A DNA stretch of 64,000 bases from an uncultured Isosphaeraceae bacterium (GTDB taxonomy: Bacteria; Planctomycetota; Planctomycetia; Isosphaerales; Isosphaeraceae), in contig CAMFLR010000003.1 in NCBI GenBank assembly GCA_945957605.1, positions 310,001 to 374,000 on the forward strand, in the 5' to 3' direction. The position numbers were made by a program, and so were the translations under genes. Positions 10,708-19,887 of this stretch are shown piece after piece; position 1 is the first letter of the stretch, and every line of letters starts with the position of its first letter. The notes under the pieces are model-generated. The model was not told the origin of the DNA, did no database searches, and was given only the letters and a program-made list of their open reading frames with translations.

Positions 10708-13691
10708 TTCTGAAGCTCCAGCAAGAACGCGAGAAGGTCGGCCATCTCTTGCTTGTTGATGCGAGTTTCAAGCCCCTCGGGCATCAGCGATTTTCCGGTG
10801 CCGCCAATTGACTCGATCTGCGTTCGCAGCACCACATCTTCGGCCCCTTCCGCGCGACGCAGCGTCAGGCTTGCAGCGGTCTCGGCGGCGATGATGCCAG
10901 TCAACGTGCGGCCGTCGTTCAGGCTCACTGCATATTCGAGAAAATCGGGCGCGACCTCGCGATTGGGATCGATGATGTGAAGTAAAACCTCCTCGGCCGT
11001 TCTGCGCTGGATCGACGCAAGATTTGGTCCTACCGCGTTGCCGCGCGTGCCAAGCTTGTGACACGAAACGCACTCGCGTACGAAGACGGCCTCGCCACGG
11101 CTGCGATCGCTGGTGAGCGAAAGAGACGCACGATAGTCGGCAAAAACGGCGTTGCGCGGTCCGGGCGTGGTATCGCCAAATAGCTTTCTGGCGCGCGCCT
11201 GAATCTTGGTGTCGCGATCGGCGAGCAAGAGCGTGCGGCGATTCAGCGGAATCGTACTTGAGGGGACGGCGCCTGCTTCCAAAGCATCGAAGAGATGAGC
11301 TTTCCAGGCAGGGCGGCTGAGCAGTCGCGTGATGATTTCGGCGCGAAGTGCGGGAGTGGCGCCGGGCCACGATTTGAGCAAAACGGCAGCAATGTCGGGA
11401 TCGGCCGACATCGCCAGCGCGCGAATGCTAGCGAGTTGGATTGGCTGAGGCTGCGCAGAATCGAGAAGCTTGGCGAGCACTGGCTTTGAGAATTTTGCAT
11501 CACCATGACCGAGCAGCGCAATCGCTCGCTCGCGTTCTTCGCTACTCGCCGTTGCGTCGGATGCTTTGCGTTCGGCGTTCTTCAGGACGCGGTCGATCAG
11601 CGTTCGAGCCGCTTCATTGCTCTGCACGTCGCGCAATGTGTGCGAAGCTCGCACGAGTCCATCGGCCAAACCGAGCACGATGACTTCAAGCGATTCGGGT
11701 GCTTGCGTTGCGAACGAGGATTTGGCAAGACGTTCGACGAACGCGTTGCTGCTCGCCAAATCCTTCCCCGCGCCGACGATTTCGGCCAGCGCTCTCAACA
11801 TTGCCAACCCTTCGGCGCGATCAGTAAATGCACGATCGTTCGCGAGCGACTCGAAGAGCAGGGGAGCGACATCGGGCGGAGCACTGAGAACGGCAGTGCG
11901 AATCCAGGGATCGGCGACGTCGCGTTTGGCGATTGTCGCGAGCGCGCTCAAAGCAATCGAATCCTTCGTGGCAAGCTCACCCAGTGTAAACGCCGTTTGA
12001 AATCGGACGCGAGGTGTCGCATCGGTTGCAAGATTGATGACGGCAGAACGCAATTGGGAAGAGGCTGCCAATTGCGGTTCTGCAAGCAGAACAGCGTGCT
12101 CGCGCACTGTTGCATTTGCATCGACTAACGCGTGTTTCAGATCAGTTTCATTCAACGCTTCGAGTCCGTGAAGCGACCAGAGCGCGTGGAGTCGACCGTG
12201 TGCGATTGGGCCGGATTCCAGCATTGTGCGCAGAAGGGGAACCGCCGATGCATCCTGGCGTTCGAAGATCAAACGATGCGCTGTGTCGCGATGCCATGCG
12301 TTGTTGTGGTTCAGCAGAGACACGAGTTCGGCGGTCGAAGCTTTTGACAACTTCGGAGTTTCGCGGCGCTGAAAGTTTGGTGGCGTGATTCGATAAACTC
12401 GCCCGCGATCTTCGCCACTACGGAGGTCGAGCCCGGCCTTGATGTCGTCGGGAATCGACCAGGGATGCTCGATCGTTTCGCGATACATATCGAGCACGTG
12501 CAGCGTACCATCGGGGGCGTTGACGAAGTTCACCGGCCGGAACCATGTGTCGGTCGAGGCGATGATCTCGGTGCGGTCGTCGATGCGTTGGGCTCGGAAG
12601 GTCACGCCGTCGGGCTCGACCGACTCGCGATGAATCAGGTTGTTGGCGACCTCGCCCAGAAACGCCTGGCCGCGAAACTCAAGCGGGTAAGCATCACCGC
12701 GATAGATCGTCACACCGCTCGAAGATGTCAAATATCCTGCGCCCACCAACTCGCTGCGCGGCAGCACCTTACCATTGGCGGCCCATCGTTTGGCGCGGAA
12801 TTCACGCCAGGGTTCGGGCGGGCTGATCCGAAACATGGGGATTGTGTCGCCCGCCGCTGCGACGTCGTGAAGCGCCCGGGGGGCCGCCAGCCGCGGGTTT
12901 CGCGCCAGGTAACGCGCGGAGAGCACGACGTGCTCCATCGGGTTGCGGATGTCACAGAGGAAGCGATTGCCCCAGTCGTCGAACGTGTTGCCGAATCGTG
13001 CGCCGCCGGAGATCGTCTCGAACTTCCGCGAGCGCGGGTCAAAATGAAAGTCGCGGCGCAGCACCGAAATCGCTCGCGCATCGGGCTGGTTCGCCGGCCG
13101 AATTTCGCCACCATTTCCTGAGGCCGCACCATAAATGGTATGGTCGAGGCCCCATTGCAGGTTGTTCATCACCGCCTGCACGTTGTATTTGCGGAACCCT
13201 TCGTACACGCGTTCGCGGACTTCGGCGCGACCGTCGCCATCGGCGTCCTTGAAGTACCAGATCGTCGGAGTCGCCGCGACGAACACGCCGCCTTTCCAGA
13301 CGACGACACCCGTTGGCCATGAAAGCTTGTCGGCGAGAATTGTCGACGTATCGAACCGGCCGTCGCCATCGCGATCGGTGAGAAGTTTGAGTCGTCCGAT
13401 TGGCGGGTCGAGCGTGTTCTCGGCGAATGGCTTGTCGTTTTTCTTGTCGACGTAGGGATAGTCCGACATCTCTACGACATAGAGACGGCCGTCTTCGTCG
13501 TAAGCCGCTGCAACGGGGTCCATCACCAACGGCTCGCTGGCGATCAACTCCATCGCGAAGCCGTGGAGCGTTTTGAATGTCGCGGGCGTAGCCTTGGGCT
13601 CGATGGCGGGGGCGCGGGGGAATTTGGGAACATCCTCGCCGTGGGCCACGATCGAAAAGCCAAGGATGAGCAAACATACGCGTATGTTCAA
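10704..13691 (-). CDS. PVC-type heme-binding membrane-bound dehydrogenase with HEAT repeats
   Basis: A 995-residue exported protein. The N-terminal beta-propeller resembles sorbosone/glucose dehydrogenases (AYDEDGRLYVVEMSDYP, DRDGDGRFDTSTI, WPTGVVVWKGGVFVAATP). The middle is alpha-helical and HEAT-like, and the C-terminal cytochrome c-like domain has a CVSCH heme site and VGPNLASI. This is the architecture called Piru_Ver/CxxCH in Planctomycetes and Verrucomicrobia. I place the start at TTG 13691. GAGGAG stands 6 bases upstream and the protein then opens with a clean signal peptide (core VCLLILGFSIVAHG). The open frame to 13907 would bury the signal peptide. It leads an operon with two amidohydrolases. 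Confidence 0.85.
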   Translation of the reverse strand: MNIRVCLLILGFSIVAHGEDVPKFPRAPAIEPKATPATFKTLHGFAMELIASEPLVMDPVAAAYDEDGRLYVVEMSDYPYVDKKNDKPFAENTLDPPIGRLKLLTDRDGDGRFDTSTILADKLSWPTGVVVWKGGVFVAATPTIWYFKDADGDGRAEVRERVYEGFRKYNVQAVMNNLQWGLDHTIYGAASGNGGEIRPANQPDARAISVLRRDFHFDPRSRKFETISGGARFGNTFDDWGNRFLCDIRNPMEHVVLSARYLARNPRLAAPRALHDVAAAGDTIPMFRISPPEPWREFRAKRWAANGKVLPRSELVGAGYLTSSSGVTIYRGDAYPLEFRGQAFLGEVANNLIHRESVEPDGVTFRAQRIDDRTEIIASTDTWFRPVNFVNAPDGTLHVLDMYRETIEHPWSIPDDIKAGLDLRSGEDRGRVYRITPPNFQRRETPKLSKASTAELVSLLNHNNAWHRDTAHRLIFERQDASAVPLLRTMLESGPIAHGRLHALWSLHGLEALNETDLKHALVDANATVREHAVLLAEPQLAASSQLRSAVINLATDATPRVRFQTAFTLGELATKDSIALSALATIAKRDVADPWIRTAVLSAPPDVAPLLFESLANDRAFTDRAEGLAMLRALAEIVGAGKDLASSNAFVERLAKSSFATQAPESLEVIVLGLADGLVRASHTLRDVQSNEAARTLIDRVLKNAERKASDATASSEERERAIALLGHGDAKFSKPVLAKLLDSAQPQPIQLASIRALAMSADPDIAAVLLKSWPGATPALRAEIITRLLSRPAWKAHLFDALEAGAVPSSTIPLNRRTLLLADRDTKIQARARKLFGDTTPGPRNAVFADYRASLSLTSDRSRGEAVFVRECVSCHKLGTRGNAVGPNLASIQRRTAEEVLLHIIDPNREVAPDFLEYAVSLNDGRTLTGIIAAETAASLTLRRAEGAEDVVLRTQIESIGGTGKSLMPEGLETRINKQEMADLLAFLLELQK

Positions 13692-13924
13692 CGTGTGCTC
13701 CTCGCTCGCGAAACCGGACCATCGGCGCGTCGTCGAAATATTAAACATGGAGCGAGACCGCGCTGCAACTCCTTGAAAAGAGTGCGGTTGCGCGCAATCT
13801 CTCGTTGTCAAATTGCTTCCGACTCTTAAACCCACAAAACGCAAGTCATATGGGGCGTTGGATATGCGCCGGTCATTTTTGTCCAGATTGCGTGGTGGCA
13901 CGCGCATTTGACGATGCGTTTGGG

Positions 13925-13938
13925 CAAACCTAGGTTTG
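13925..13938. promoter_or_regulatory. Perfect 14-bp palindrome upstream of the response regulator
   Basis: CAAACCTAGGTTTG is a perfect palindrome 58 bp before the response-regulator start, in the divergent spacer shared with the heme dehydrogenase operon. It could be an operator. The binding protein is unknown. Confidence 0.4.
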
Positions 13939-13996
13939 TTACATCCGTCGGAATCATCGGGTTCTTCCGATACGACGAAATGGGAGGATTCTGGTG

Positions 13997-14959
13997 ATGC
14001 CGGCCGCGACGTATGATCTGGTCGATATGAGTGCAGTCTCGACTCCTGTGGTGACCGAGCGTTCGAACACGCCGGTCGGACAGCACATTCTGGTTGTTGA
14101 CGATACCGATTTCGCCCGCCGGAGCGCGGGGATTCTGATCGAGCGCGGGTTGAAGCGTCCTGTTCGATTTGCGGACAACGGCCGCAGCGCGCTCGAAGAT
14201 ATTACGCTGTGCCCACCATGCGCGGTCGTGACCGACCTGCAGATGCCCGATATGGACGGCATCGAGCTGGTTGAGGCGATTCGCAAGTCATATCCGCACA
14301 TTCCTGTTGTGCTGATGACGGCGTACGGATCGGCCGAGGTTGCGATGCAGGCGCTCCGAGTGGGTGCCGCGAGCTACGTCGGCAAGGGCGACCTCGCTCG
14401 TATGCTCGTCGACACATTGACGCAGGTGATGGGTGCCAACGCGGGGCACCAGAAGCGGAGAAAGATAGTGGGCTGCCAGACGAGCAAGCGGACCGAGTTC
14501 ACGTTCGACAACGATCCCGAACTGATCAACCCGCTGCTGGGAATGGTTCAGGAAGATCTGATCGACTTCAAAATCGGCGACGAAACCACGCGTACGCGGA
14601 TCTCGGTGGCGATCCAGGAATCGCTCGCGAACGCGCTTTATCACGGCAACCTCGAATGTTCGTCCGACTTGCGGCAGGAAGACGAACGCGTCTTCTATCG
14701 CCTGGCCAGCGAGCGTCGCCGACAAGCGCCTTACCGCTATCGCAAGATCCACCTTCATACTTCGATGACGCCCCATCAGGCGAGGTTCGTCATTACCGAC
14801 GAAGGCCCGGGGTTCGACGTTTCTTCGCTCGACAAACCGTTCGATCCCGAAGACCTCTTGCGCATCGGTGGACGCGGCATGCTGCTCATCCGCACGTTCA
14901 TGGACGAGGTTTCGCACAACGCGACCGGGAATCAGATCACGCTCGTCAAGAATGCTTGA
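13997..14959 (+). CDS. Response regulator fused to an anti-sigma-type histidine kinase-like ATPase
   Basis: A 320-residue protein. Residues about 27-140 are a receiver domain with the acidic pair VVDD, phospho-acceptor Asp80 in VVTDLQMPDMDG, the conserved Thr in LMTAYGS and Lys130 in YVGKGD. The C-terminal half is an HATPase fold with an N-box (QESLANALYHGN) and a G1 box (DEGPGFDVS), then GGRGMLLIRTFMDEV, as in RsbW/SpoIIAB anti-sigma ATPases. It has no histidine phospho-acceptor. This predicts phosphorylation-controlled binding of a partner such as an anti-anti-sigma factor. ATG 13997 follows GGGAGG by nine bases; GTG 13994 is equally possible. Confidence 0.85.
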   Translation: MPAATYDLVDMSAVSTPVVTERSNTPVGQHILVVDDTDFARRSAGILIERGLKRPVRFADNGRSALEDITLCPPCAVVTDLQMPDMDGIELVEAIRKSYPHIPVVLMTAYGSAEVAMQALRVGAASYVGKGDLARMLVDTLTQVMGANAGHQKRRKIVGCQTSKRTEFTFDNDPELINPLLGMVQEDLIDFKIGDETTRTRISVAIQESLANALYHGNLECSSDLRQEDERVFYRLASERRRQAPYRYRKIHLHTSMTPHQARFVITDEGPGFDVSSLDKPFDPEDLLRIGGRGMLLIRTFMDEVSHNATGNQITLVKNA

Positions 14960-15121
14960 GCGACCGTGGATTTGATAAACGCAATTCATGCTGGCGGGAT
15001 TTGGCCAGGTGGGCCGATGAATTTCGATCACTCAGATAGTTATGGAGCGATGCGCGGATTGCAGATAGATTAGACGTGGCCTGGAATTCGGCGGCACACG
15101 TTTGGTCGTGGATGAGGCTTC

Positions 15122-15583
15122 ATGGACATCACGTTTGCGTGTCCAAGTTGTCGGAAGAATTACACGCTTTCCGCGACGCTGGCGGGGAAAAAGGCCCGCT
15201 GCAAGCAATGCGGGCAGCAGATGGAAATCCCCGTGCCGATGGCAGTGCCGGCTCCAGAACGGCCGGTTTTGCCTGACTTTTCGTTCGATTCATCGAACAT
15301 GGCGGCGTGGAAGGCATCCCATCCTGCTCCGGCCGAACCGCCCAAACGTGTCGAAGCGCCCGAGCCCGAAGTCGTAAGTACGCCGCGTTCCGTCGCTGTC
15401 GAACATAAACTCGAGAGCGGCGATATTCGCGCGTCGCGACTCGCTCTGGCCAGTGCTCCCGTCGTCGCCGAGCCAGTGGCCCGAATGTCTGGGTCGTCGC
15501 TCGTTATCGTGGGACTGGTCGGCGGACTTGGCGGTTCATTGCTCGCCGTCATCATTCGCTTTTGCCTGTCGCTCGCGCGCTGA
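15122..15583 (+). CDS. Zinc-ribbon protein with C-terminal TM segment
   Basis: A 153-residue protein. The N-terminal ribbon has two cysteine pairs (CPSC at 7-10 and CKQC at 27-30). A low-complexity, Pro/Ala/Ser-rich middle follows, and one C-terminal hydrophobic segment (about 124-148). GAGG five bases upstream supports ATG 15122. The same ribbon module precedes the PrsW protease at 54968, so it is a shuffled module in this genome. The function is unknown; tail-anchoring in the membrane with the ribbon in the cytoplasm is inferred. Confidence 0.7.
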   Translation: MDITFACPSCRKNYTLSATLAGKKARCKQCGQQMEIPVPMAVPAPERPVLPDFSFDSSNMAAWKASHPAPAEPPKRVEAPEPEVVSTPRSVAVEHKLESGDIRASRLALASAPVVAEPVARMSGSSLVIVGLVGGLGGSLLAVIIRFCLSLAR

Positions 15584-15726
15584 GTGTTCGAATCCGGCTC
15601 GATCGTCATACCGAATCACTTGTTAAATTACGCTAAATAATTTTGTCGCGAAGATATGCCCGTTTTGGGAATATGGGTTGACCTGGGAGTTTGTGTCACT
15701 GATTGAATTCTTGGCAGAGGTTGGCG

Positions 15727-16803
15727 ATGGGCAATCAGCGGAATGGGCGGCGGTTTCGGGTTTGTTGGGATGGCGCGACGCTGGAAGCGCGGAATCTGCT
15801 GTCGGTGACTGCGCAGGTGCAACCTCTGAGTCGCCCCGCTCCGTTGCCCAAGATGCCGTATCTGTTCATCGAGCCCGAGGCTGGGCGTGATCCGATTGTC
15901 CAGGCGATCAACGCCGCGCGGCACACGATCCGGCTTGGCATTTGCAACTTGAGCGATCCGGGAATTGGCGATGCGCTCGCTGCTGCGGTGTCGCGAGGCG
16001 TCGATGTGAAGGTGATCATCGACCGCGCCGATTATGACAACAAGGAACCCGAGCGGATCGAGATCGCTCAGTTGATTTCACAAGGCGTGAATGTTCATAT
16101 TAGCAACTCGGTGTTTCCGCAGAGCTTCGAAAAGGAACTCGTGATCGACCAGCGCGCCGTCGAGATCATGACGATGTGCCTGGTCACGCAGACGTTTGAA
16201 GATACGCGCGATTATGGATTGCTGCTGGCGAATCGCGCGATCATTCGCGAAGTGACGTCAGTCTTCGACACCGATTGGGCTTACTCCGCTCCGCCGGGTC
16301 AGCCGACGCCCGCCTATAACCCGACGCCCGCGCTTCATGTGCCTTCGCTCATCTGGTCGCCGACGAACACGATTGAACGGCTTTCGGGCCTGATTCAGTC
16401 GGCGAAGCACTCGATTGACCTGACGACCGAATACATCGACGACACGTATCTCGAAGGGCAATTGATCGCCGCCGCGCAGCGCGGAGTGCAAGTGCGCGTC
16501 ATCACGCCGACGGTGAACCGTGAAGGCTTCTCGAACGTCGCGAATATCGCGTTTTTGACGCAGCACGGAATTGATGTCCGTGTGACGCCCGACCAAAATC
16601 CGCCGCCGGGCGCTCCGCCGTACATGCACGCGAAGACGATGGTCGTCGACGGCCGAGTGGGGTACATGGGCTCAATCGACCTGGCAACCGTGCAAACCAG
16701 TGTTGATCGCGAGTTGGGGATCATTCTGCGGCAACGCGGGCTTGTGTCGCGCATTCGGGTTCAGTTCCAGAAGGACTGGGCGACGGCACAATTGCCGAAC
16801 TAG
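15727..16803 (+). CDS. Phospholipase D-like protein with one intact HKD motif
   Basis: A 358-residue protein with two PLD-like repeats. The second HKD motif is intact (MHAKTMVVDGR followed by GSIDL). The first is degenerate: in SFEKELVID the histidine position is Phe while Lys and Asp remain, so catalysis by a normal two-HKD site is doubtful. The N-terminus carries ATLEARNLLS, a LEPRxLL-like motif shared with the adhesin and cellulase of this window, which suggests export or surface location. ATG 15727 is chosen for AGAGG seven bases upstream; the frame opens at 15703. The substrate is unknown. Confidence 0.75.
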   Translation: MGNQRNGRRFRVCWDGATLEARNLLSVTAQVQPLSRPAPLPKMPYLFIEPEAGRDPIVQAINAARHTIRLGICNLSDPGIGDALAAAVSRGVDVKVIIDRADYDNKEPERIEIAQLISQGVNVHISNSVFPQSFEKELVIDQRAVEIMTMCLVTQTFEDTRDYGLLLANRAIIREVTSVFDTDWAYSAPPGQPTPAYNPTPALHVPSLIWSPTNTIERLSGLIQSAKHSIDLTTEYIDDTYLEGQLIAAAQRGVQVRVITPTVNREGFSNVANIAFLTQHGIDVRVTPDQNPPPGAPPYMHAKTMVVDGRVGYMGSIDLATVQTSVDRELGIILRQRGLVSRIRVQFQKDWATAQLPN

Positions 16804-16827
16804 GCCGCAATTGTTGATGGTGAGTTC

Positions 16828-16902
16828 GGGTGCCGCTGGCTATGCCAGTGCTCATTAATTGAAATGAGAAGGCGAAGATCACTGGCAAATCCAGTGGCAC
16901 CC
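16828..16902. repeat. REP-like imperfect inverted repeat
   Basis: Arms 16828-16850 and 16880-16902 (23 nt each, four mismatches) are inverted copies of a motif beginning GGGTGCC and ending TGCCAGTG, separated by 29 nt. It lies in the spacer after the PLD-like gene. It could form a long hairpin and act as a terminator. Its form fits a dispersed intergenic repeat, but the window holds no second copy. Confidence 0.5.
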
Positions 16903-16972
16903 AATTCCAAATCCGCACCGTGATCACTTGAGTGAAATCAGGATTCACGCGCGGCCGGATCTTTCGCCGAAT

Positions 16973-16996
16973 CCTTGACAAAAAAATTTGTCAAGG
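16973..16996. promoter_or_regulatory. Perfect 10-bp inverted repeat operator overlapping a -35 box
   Basis: Arms 16973-16982 and 16987-16996 (CCTTGACAAA / TTTGTCAAGG) are perfect around AAAA. The left arm contains a consensus TTGACA, with TAGCTT as a poor -10 17 bases later. The site ends 14 bp before the ArsR-like start at 17011, so binding of that regulator would block its own promoter. Autoregulation is inferred. Confidence 0.65.
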
Positions 16997-17010
16997 GTAG
17001 CTTTTGCGGT

Positions 17011-17613
17011 ATGCTCACTCTCGATGTGATTGATGAGCCGCTTGCTGCGACGGCGGCGCTGGATCCGATTCGTAACCGGCTGCTCCATGAGCTGCGCGAG
17101 CCTGCGTCGGCATCGACGCTTGCCGCGAGGCTGGATATGCCGCGTCAGAAGATCAACTATCACTTGCGGACGCTCGAAGCGCAGGGGCTCGTTTCCGTGG
17201 CAGACACGCGGAAATGGGGCGGGCTTACGGAGCGTCTGGTCGTTGCCAAGGCGGCGTCGTTTGTTATTTCGCCGAACGCGCTGGGATCGATCGCGGCCGA
17301 TCCTGCGCATGAGGTCGACCGGCTCTCGGCGAGTTATCTCATCGCGCTTGCAGCACGTTTGATCAAAGAGGTTGGCGCTTTGATCCGAGGTGCGCGAGAG
17401 GCGAAAAAACATCTTGCGACGTTGTCGATTGATACGGTGGTGCGGTTTCGCACGCCGGCCGATCGCGCTGCGTTTACGAATGAGCTTATGGCTGCGATCA
17501 ACGGACTCGTCGCGAAATATCACGACGAAACTGCGCCTGGGGGACGTTCCCACCGGCTGCTGGTGATGGCTCACCCGATTGCGGACGAAAAGGCGAAAAA
17601 CCTCGAGGGATAG
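17011..17613 (+). CDS. ArsR-family winged-helix transcriptional regulator
   Basis: A 200-residue regulator. The winged helix-turn-helix covers about 18-75 (DPIRNRLLHELREP, ASTLAARLDMPRQKINYHLR, LEAQGLVSV). The C-terminal 110 residues are helical and lack an obvious metal-binding cysteine motif, so the signal is probably not a metal. ATG 17011 gives a normal N-terminus (MLTLDVIDEP) and follows the operator palindrome. The AHSA1 gene starts five bases after the stop, so the two form an operon, an arrangement common for ArsR-SRPBCC pairs. Confidence 0.82.
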   Translation: MLTLDVIDEPLAATAALDPIRNRLLHELREPASASTLAARLDMPRQKINYHLRTLEAQGLVSVADTRKWGGLTERLVVAKAASFVISPNALGSIAADPAHEVDRLSASYLIALAARLIKEVGALIRGAREAKKHLATLSIDTVVRFRTPADRAAFTNELMAAINGLVAKYHDETAPGGRSHRLLVMAHPIADEKAKNLEG

Positions 17614-17617
17614 AGAC

Positions 17618-18415
17618 ATGCCCGTCAAGAAAGACCCATCCGGCCACCGGTCCGTTGAGTCGGAAGCGGAAGTGCCCGGCTCGCCCGAAGAGGTTTGGGC
17701 GGCGATTGCGACGGGGCCAGGGATTTCAGCCTGGTTCGTGCCGAGCACGTGCGACCAACACGTCGGCGGCGAGGTGACAAGCAACTTCGGCCCGGGAATG
17801 CAGGCGATCGCCAAGATCACCGAGTGGCAACCGCCCGAGAAGTTCGCCGCAGAGGCTGAGGACGGGCCTGTCGGCAAGGTCGCGACGGAATGGACGGTCG
17901 AGTCGCGCGGAGGTGGCAAGTGCCTGGTGCGCGTCGTGCATCGCTGGTTCGCCAGCACGGATGATTGGGACAACCAGTTCGAGGGGCACACGCACGGCTG
18001 GCAGGCATTTTTCCGCATCTTGCGGGCGTATCTCGCTTATTTCCCTGGTGCCAGTAGCACGGGGATTCAGCTCTCGCTGTTCCGCAAGGCGACACCGCTC
18101 GAACTCTGGCGCCCGCTCATGGAATCGCTAGGTGTTACGACGGAGAGCAAGACCGTTGCGCCGACCGAGGGCACGCCATTTCTCGCCGGTCAAATCGAGC
18201 GAATGGGAGACGACGTTCATCCCGAGCTTTTGCTGCGTCTTAACCAGCCGGCGCCTGGGATCGCACATATGTTCCCGATGCCTATGGGCGGACAAACGCT
18301 TCTTTCGGTGCGGTTCTATCTCTATGGCGACGAAGGAGCAGCCGCTGCTCCCGAGATGGAACAGCACTGGACGAGCTGGCTCGCGGAGCGATTGCCGGAG
18401 GGAGCGAGCGCGTAA
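17618..18415 (+). CDS. AHSA1/SRPBCC-domain protein
   Basis: A 265-residue protein with an AHSA1-type START-like fold near the N-terminus (SPEEVWAAIATGPGISAWFV, VTSNFGPGMQAIAKITEWQP). The C-terminal part, about 110 residues, is not recognised. Such proteins bind hydrophobic ligands in a cavity. Immediate linkage to the ArsR-like gene suggests it serves the response that regulator controls. The start at 17618 has GAGGGATAGAG upstream. Confidence 0.8.
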   Translation: MPVKKDPSGHRSVESEAEVPGSPEEVWAAIATGPGISAWFVPSTCDQHVGGEVTSNFGPGMQAIAKITEWQPPEKFAAEAEDGPVGKVATEWTVESRGGGKCLVRVVHRWFASTDDWDNQFEGHTHGWQAFFRILRAYLAYFPGASSTGIQLSLFRKATPLELWRPLMESLGVTTESKTVAPTEGTPFLAGQIERMGDDVHPELLLRLNQPAPGIAHMFPMPMGGQTLLSVRFYLYGDEGAAAAPEMEQHWTSWLAERLPEGASA

Positions 18416-18431
18416 AAACTCGCTCGTTTTT
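18402..18431 (+). terminator. Intrinsic terminator of the ArsR-AHSA1 operon
   Basis: A 7-bp stem (GAGCGAG 18402-18408 with CTCGCTC 18419-18425) spans the AHSA1 stop codon and is followed by GTTTTT. Confidence 0.65.
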
Positions 18432-18522
18432 GATGACGGCCTGGGATCTTGGGCATTCTGCCCCAGGCACCCATTTTGCGGTCGAGTCGAAGAAATAGCG
18501 ATATCCTCTTGTCGCTTCGCGA

Positions 18523-18545
18523 CCGGGACAATCAAGTTGTCCCGG
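18523..18545. terminator. Hairpin downstream of the glycosyltransferase gene
   Basis: A perfect 9-bp stem (CCGGGACAA / TTGTCCCGG, loop TCAAG) lies 52 bp past the glycosyltransferase stop, between convergent units. There is no long T-run, so it may be factor-assisted or bidirectional. Confidence 0.5.
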
Positions 18546-18597
18546 CCACCCCATCTTGGCTTGGGCCTAATTCCTGGAAGAGTGACTCGAGGCGGAA

Positions 18598-19887
18598 TCA
18601 GGCCACTGCCGCTCGCGCGGTGGTTGCGGCGGATTCGAGCTCTTCGACGACGGGAGAATTCTCGGCCTCAGCCGCGACGAGATCTCCCAGCCGGATCGCC
18701 ACCGCGCGGAAGGATGGATCGAGCAGTAGCCGTTCGCATGCGGAGCGAATTGCGTCGACCGATGCATCTGGCATCAGCGACAATCCTGCACCTCGCTCGG
18801 TCACACGCACGGCGTTGTCGTTCTGATCGCGGCCGTGAGGGATGACGAGCATCGGCGATCGCGAGAGCAGGGCACGCATGACGGTTCCGTGGCCGCCGTG
18901 CGTGATCACGAATGCAGACTGCCGCATGACCACCGAGTGCGGCGCACTATCGACGAGCACGCAATTCTCGGCCGGACGCAACGACTCGGGCTTGATAGAA
19001 CCGCCGAGGGTGACGAGCACGCGCACATGTAGTGGTGCCAGTGCATCAATGACGTTTTGCAGCACTCCGCCGTGGTTTTGAAATGTCGTCGAAAAGCCGA
19101 CGGTGACGAGCGGTCGCGTGTCGGTTTCAGGCCAGGGTGATTGCCACGGCTGCGCCCAGTGGGGATCGGCGATTTGCGGTCCCACGTAGCGAACCTTGCT
19201 GGGCAACGAATCGGCGGGGAAGTCGAACGCGCGGCTTGTTGCGAGTAATTCCGCCGCAGCGGGACGAAACTGTTCCAGCAGGTGTTCGATCGGTTCCAGG
19301 CCAAGTTCACGACGCGCTCGATTGAGCTCGGGCAGGCCGCTATCGAACATCATCCGGCTGGCTTTGCGAACCTGTTCGTGCAGGGCTCGTTCCTGATCAT
19401 TTTTCGCGGGAGCAAACCCGGGACCGAGCGGCGGAATGCCGGGAAGAGGCGCGAGGCTGATATTGGGGCAGAGATTTACGAACGGCTGACCCAGACTCTC
19501 GCACGCGGCCATCACGCCGAACAGACCTTCGCAGGTGACGACTAGGTCGGCCGGCTCGCGCTGAAGTTCGTCGATGACGTCTCGCGCGTAGAGCAGGGCG
19601 GGGCCGCACCAGATATCGCGGACGACGGAGAGCAATCCTTCCTGCGGCGTGGCTGCGGCCCAGTCGCGATAGGTCTGACTTTCGGGAGTTCGGTCGTTGC
19701 GGCTTGGTGCGCGATTCCAGGAACGAAACACCGCGCCGGCGGCTTCGGATTCAGGCCGATTGCATTCTTCGCTAATCACACGAACGCGATGCCCGCGTGC
19801 CAGGAGTTTGCGCGCAACTTCGAGCGCCGGCGTGACGTTGCCGCCGCCTTCCCACGTCGTGAACAGAAAGTTGAGTCGCTCCGTCAT
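18598..19887 (-). CDS. GT1 (UGT/MGT-like) glycosyltransferase
   Basis: A 429-residue GT-B glycosyltransferase. The N-terminal half has TTWEGGGNVTPALEVARKLL. The C-terminal half has the family-1 nucleotide-sugar signature (FVITHGGHGTVMRALLSRSP followed by MLVIPHGRDQNDNAVRVTERG-type residues at about 339-382). It should transfer a sugar from an NDP-sugar to a small lipophilic acceptor. The start overlaps the TetR stop by ATGA, so regulator and enzyme are coupled. The acceptor is unknown; glycosylation of an antibiotic or pigment is one possibility. Confidence 0.85.
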   Translation of the reverse strand: MTERLNFLFTTWEGGGNVTPALEVARKLLARGHRVRVISEECNRPESEAAGAVFRSWNRAPSRNDRTPESQTYRDWAAATPQEGLLSVVRDIWCGPALLYARDVIDELQREPADLVVTCEGLFGVMAACESLGQPFVNLCPNISLAPLPGIPPLGPGFAPAKNDQERALHEQVRKASRMMFDSGLPELNRARRELGLEPIEHLLEQFRPAAAELLATSRAFDFPADSLPSKVRYVGPQIADPHWAQPWQSPWPETDTRPLVTVGFSTTFQNHGGVLQNVIDALAPLHVRVLVTLGGSIKPESLRPAENCVLVDSAPHSVVMRQSAFVITHGGHGTVMRALLSRSPMLVIPHGRDQNDNAVRVTERGAGLSLMPDASVDAIRSACERLLLDPSFRAVAIRLGDLVAAEAENSPVVEELESAATTARAAVA

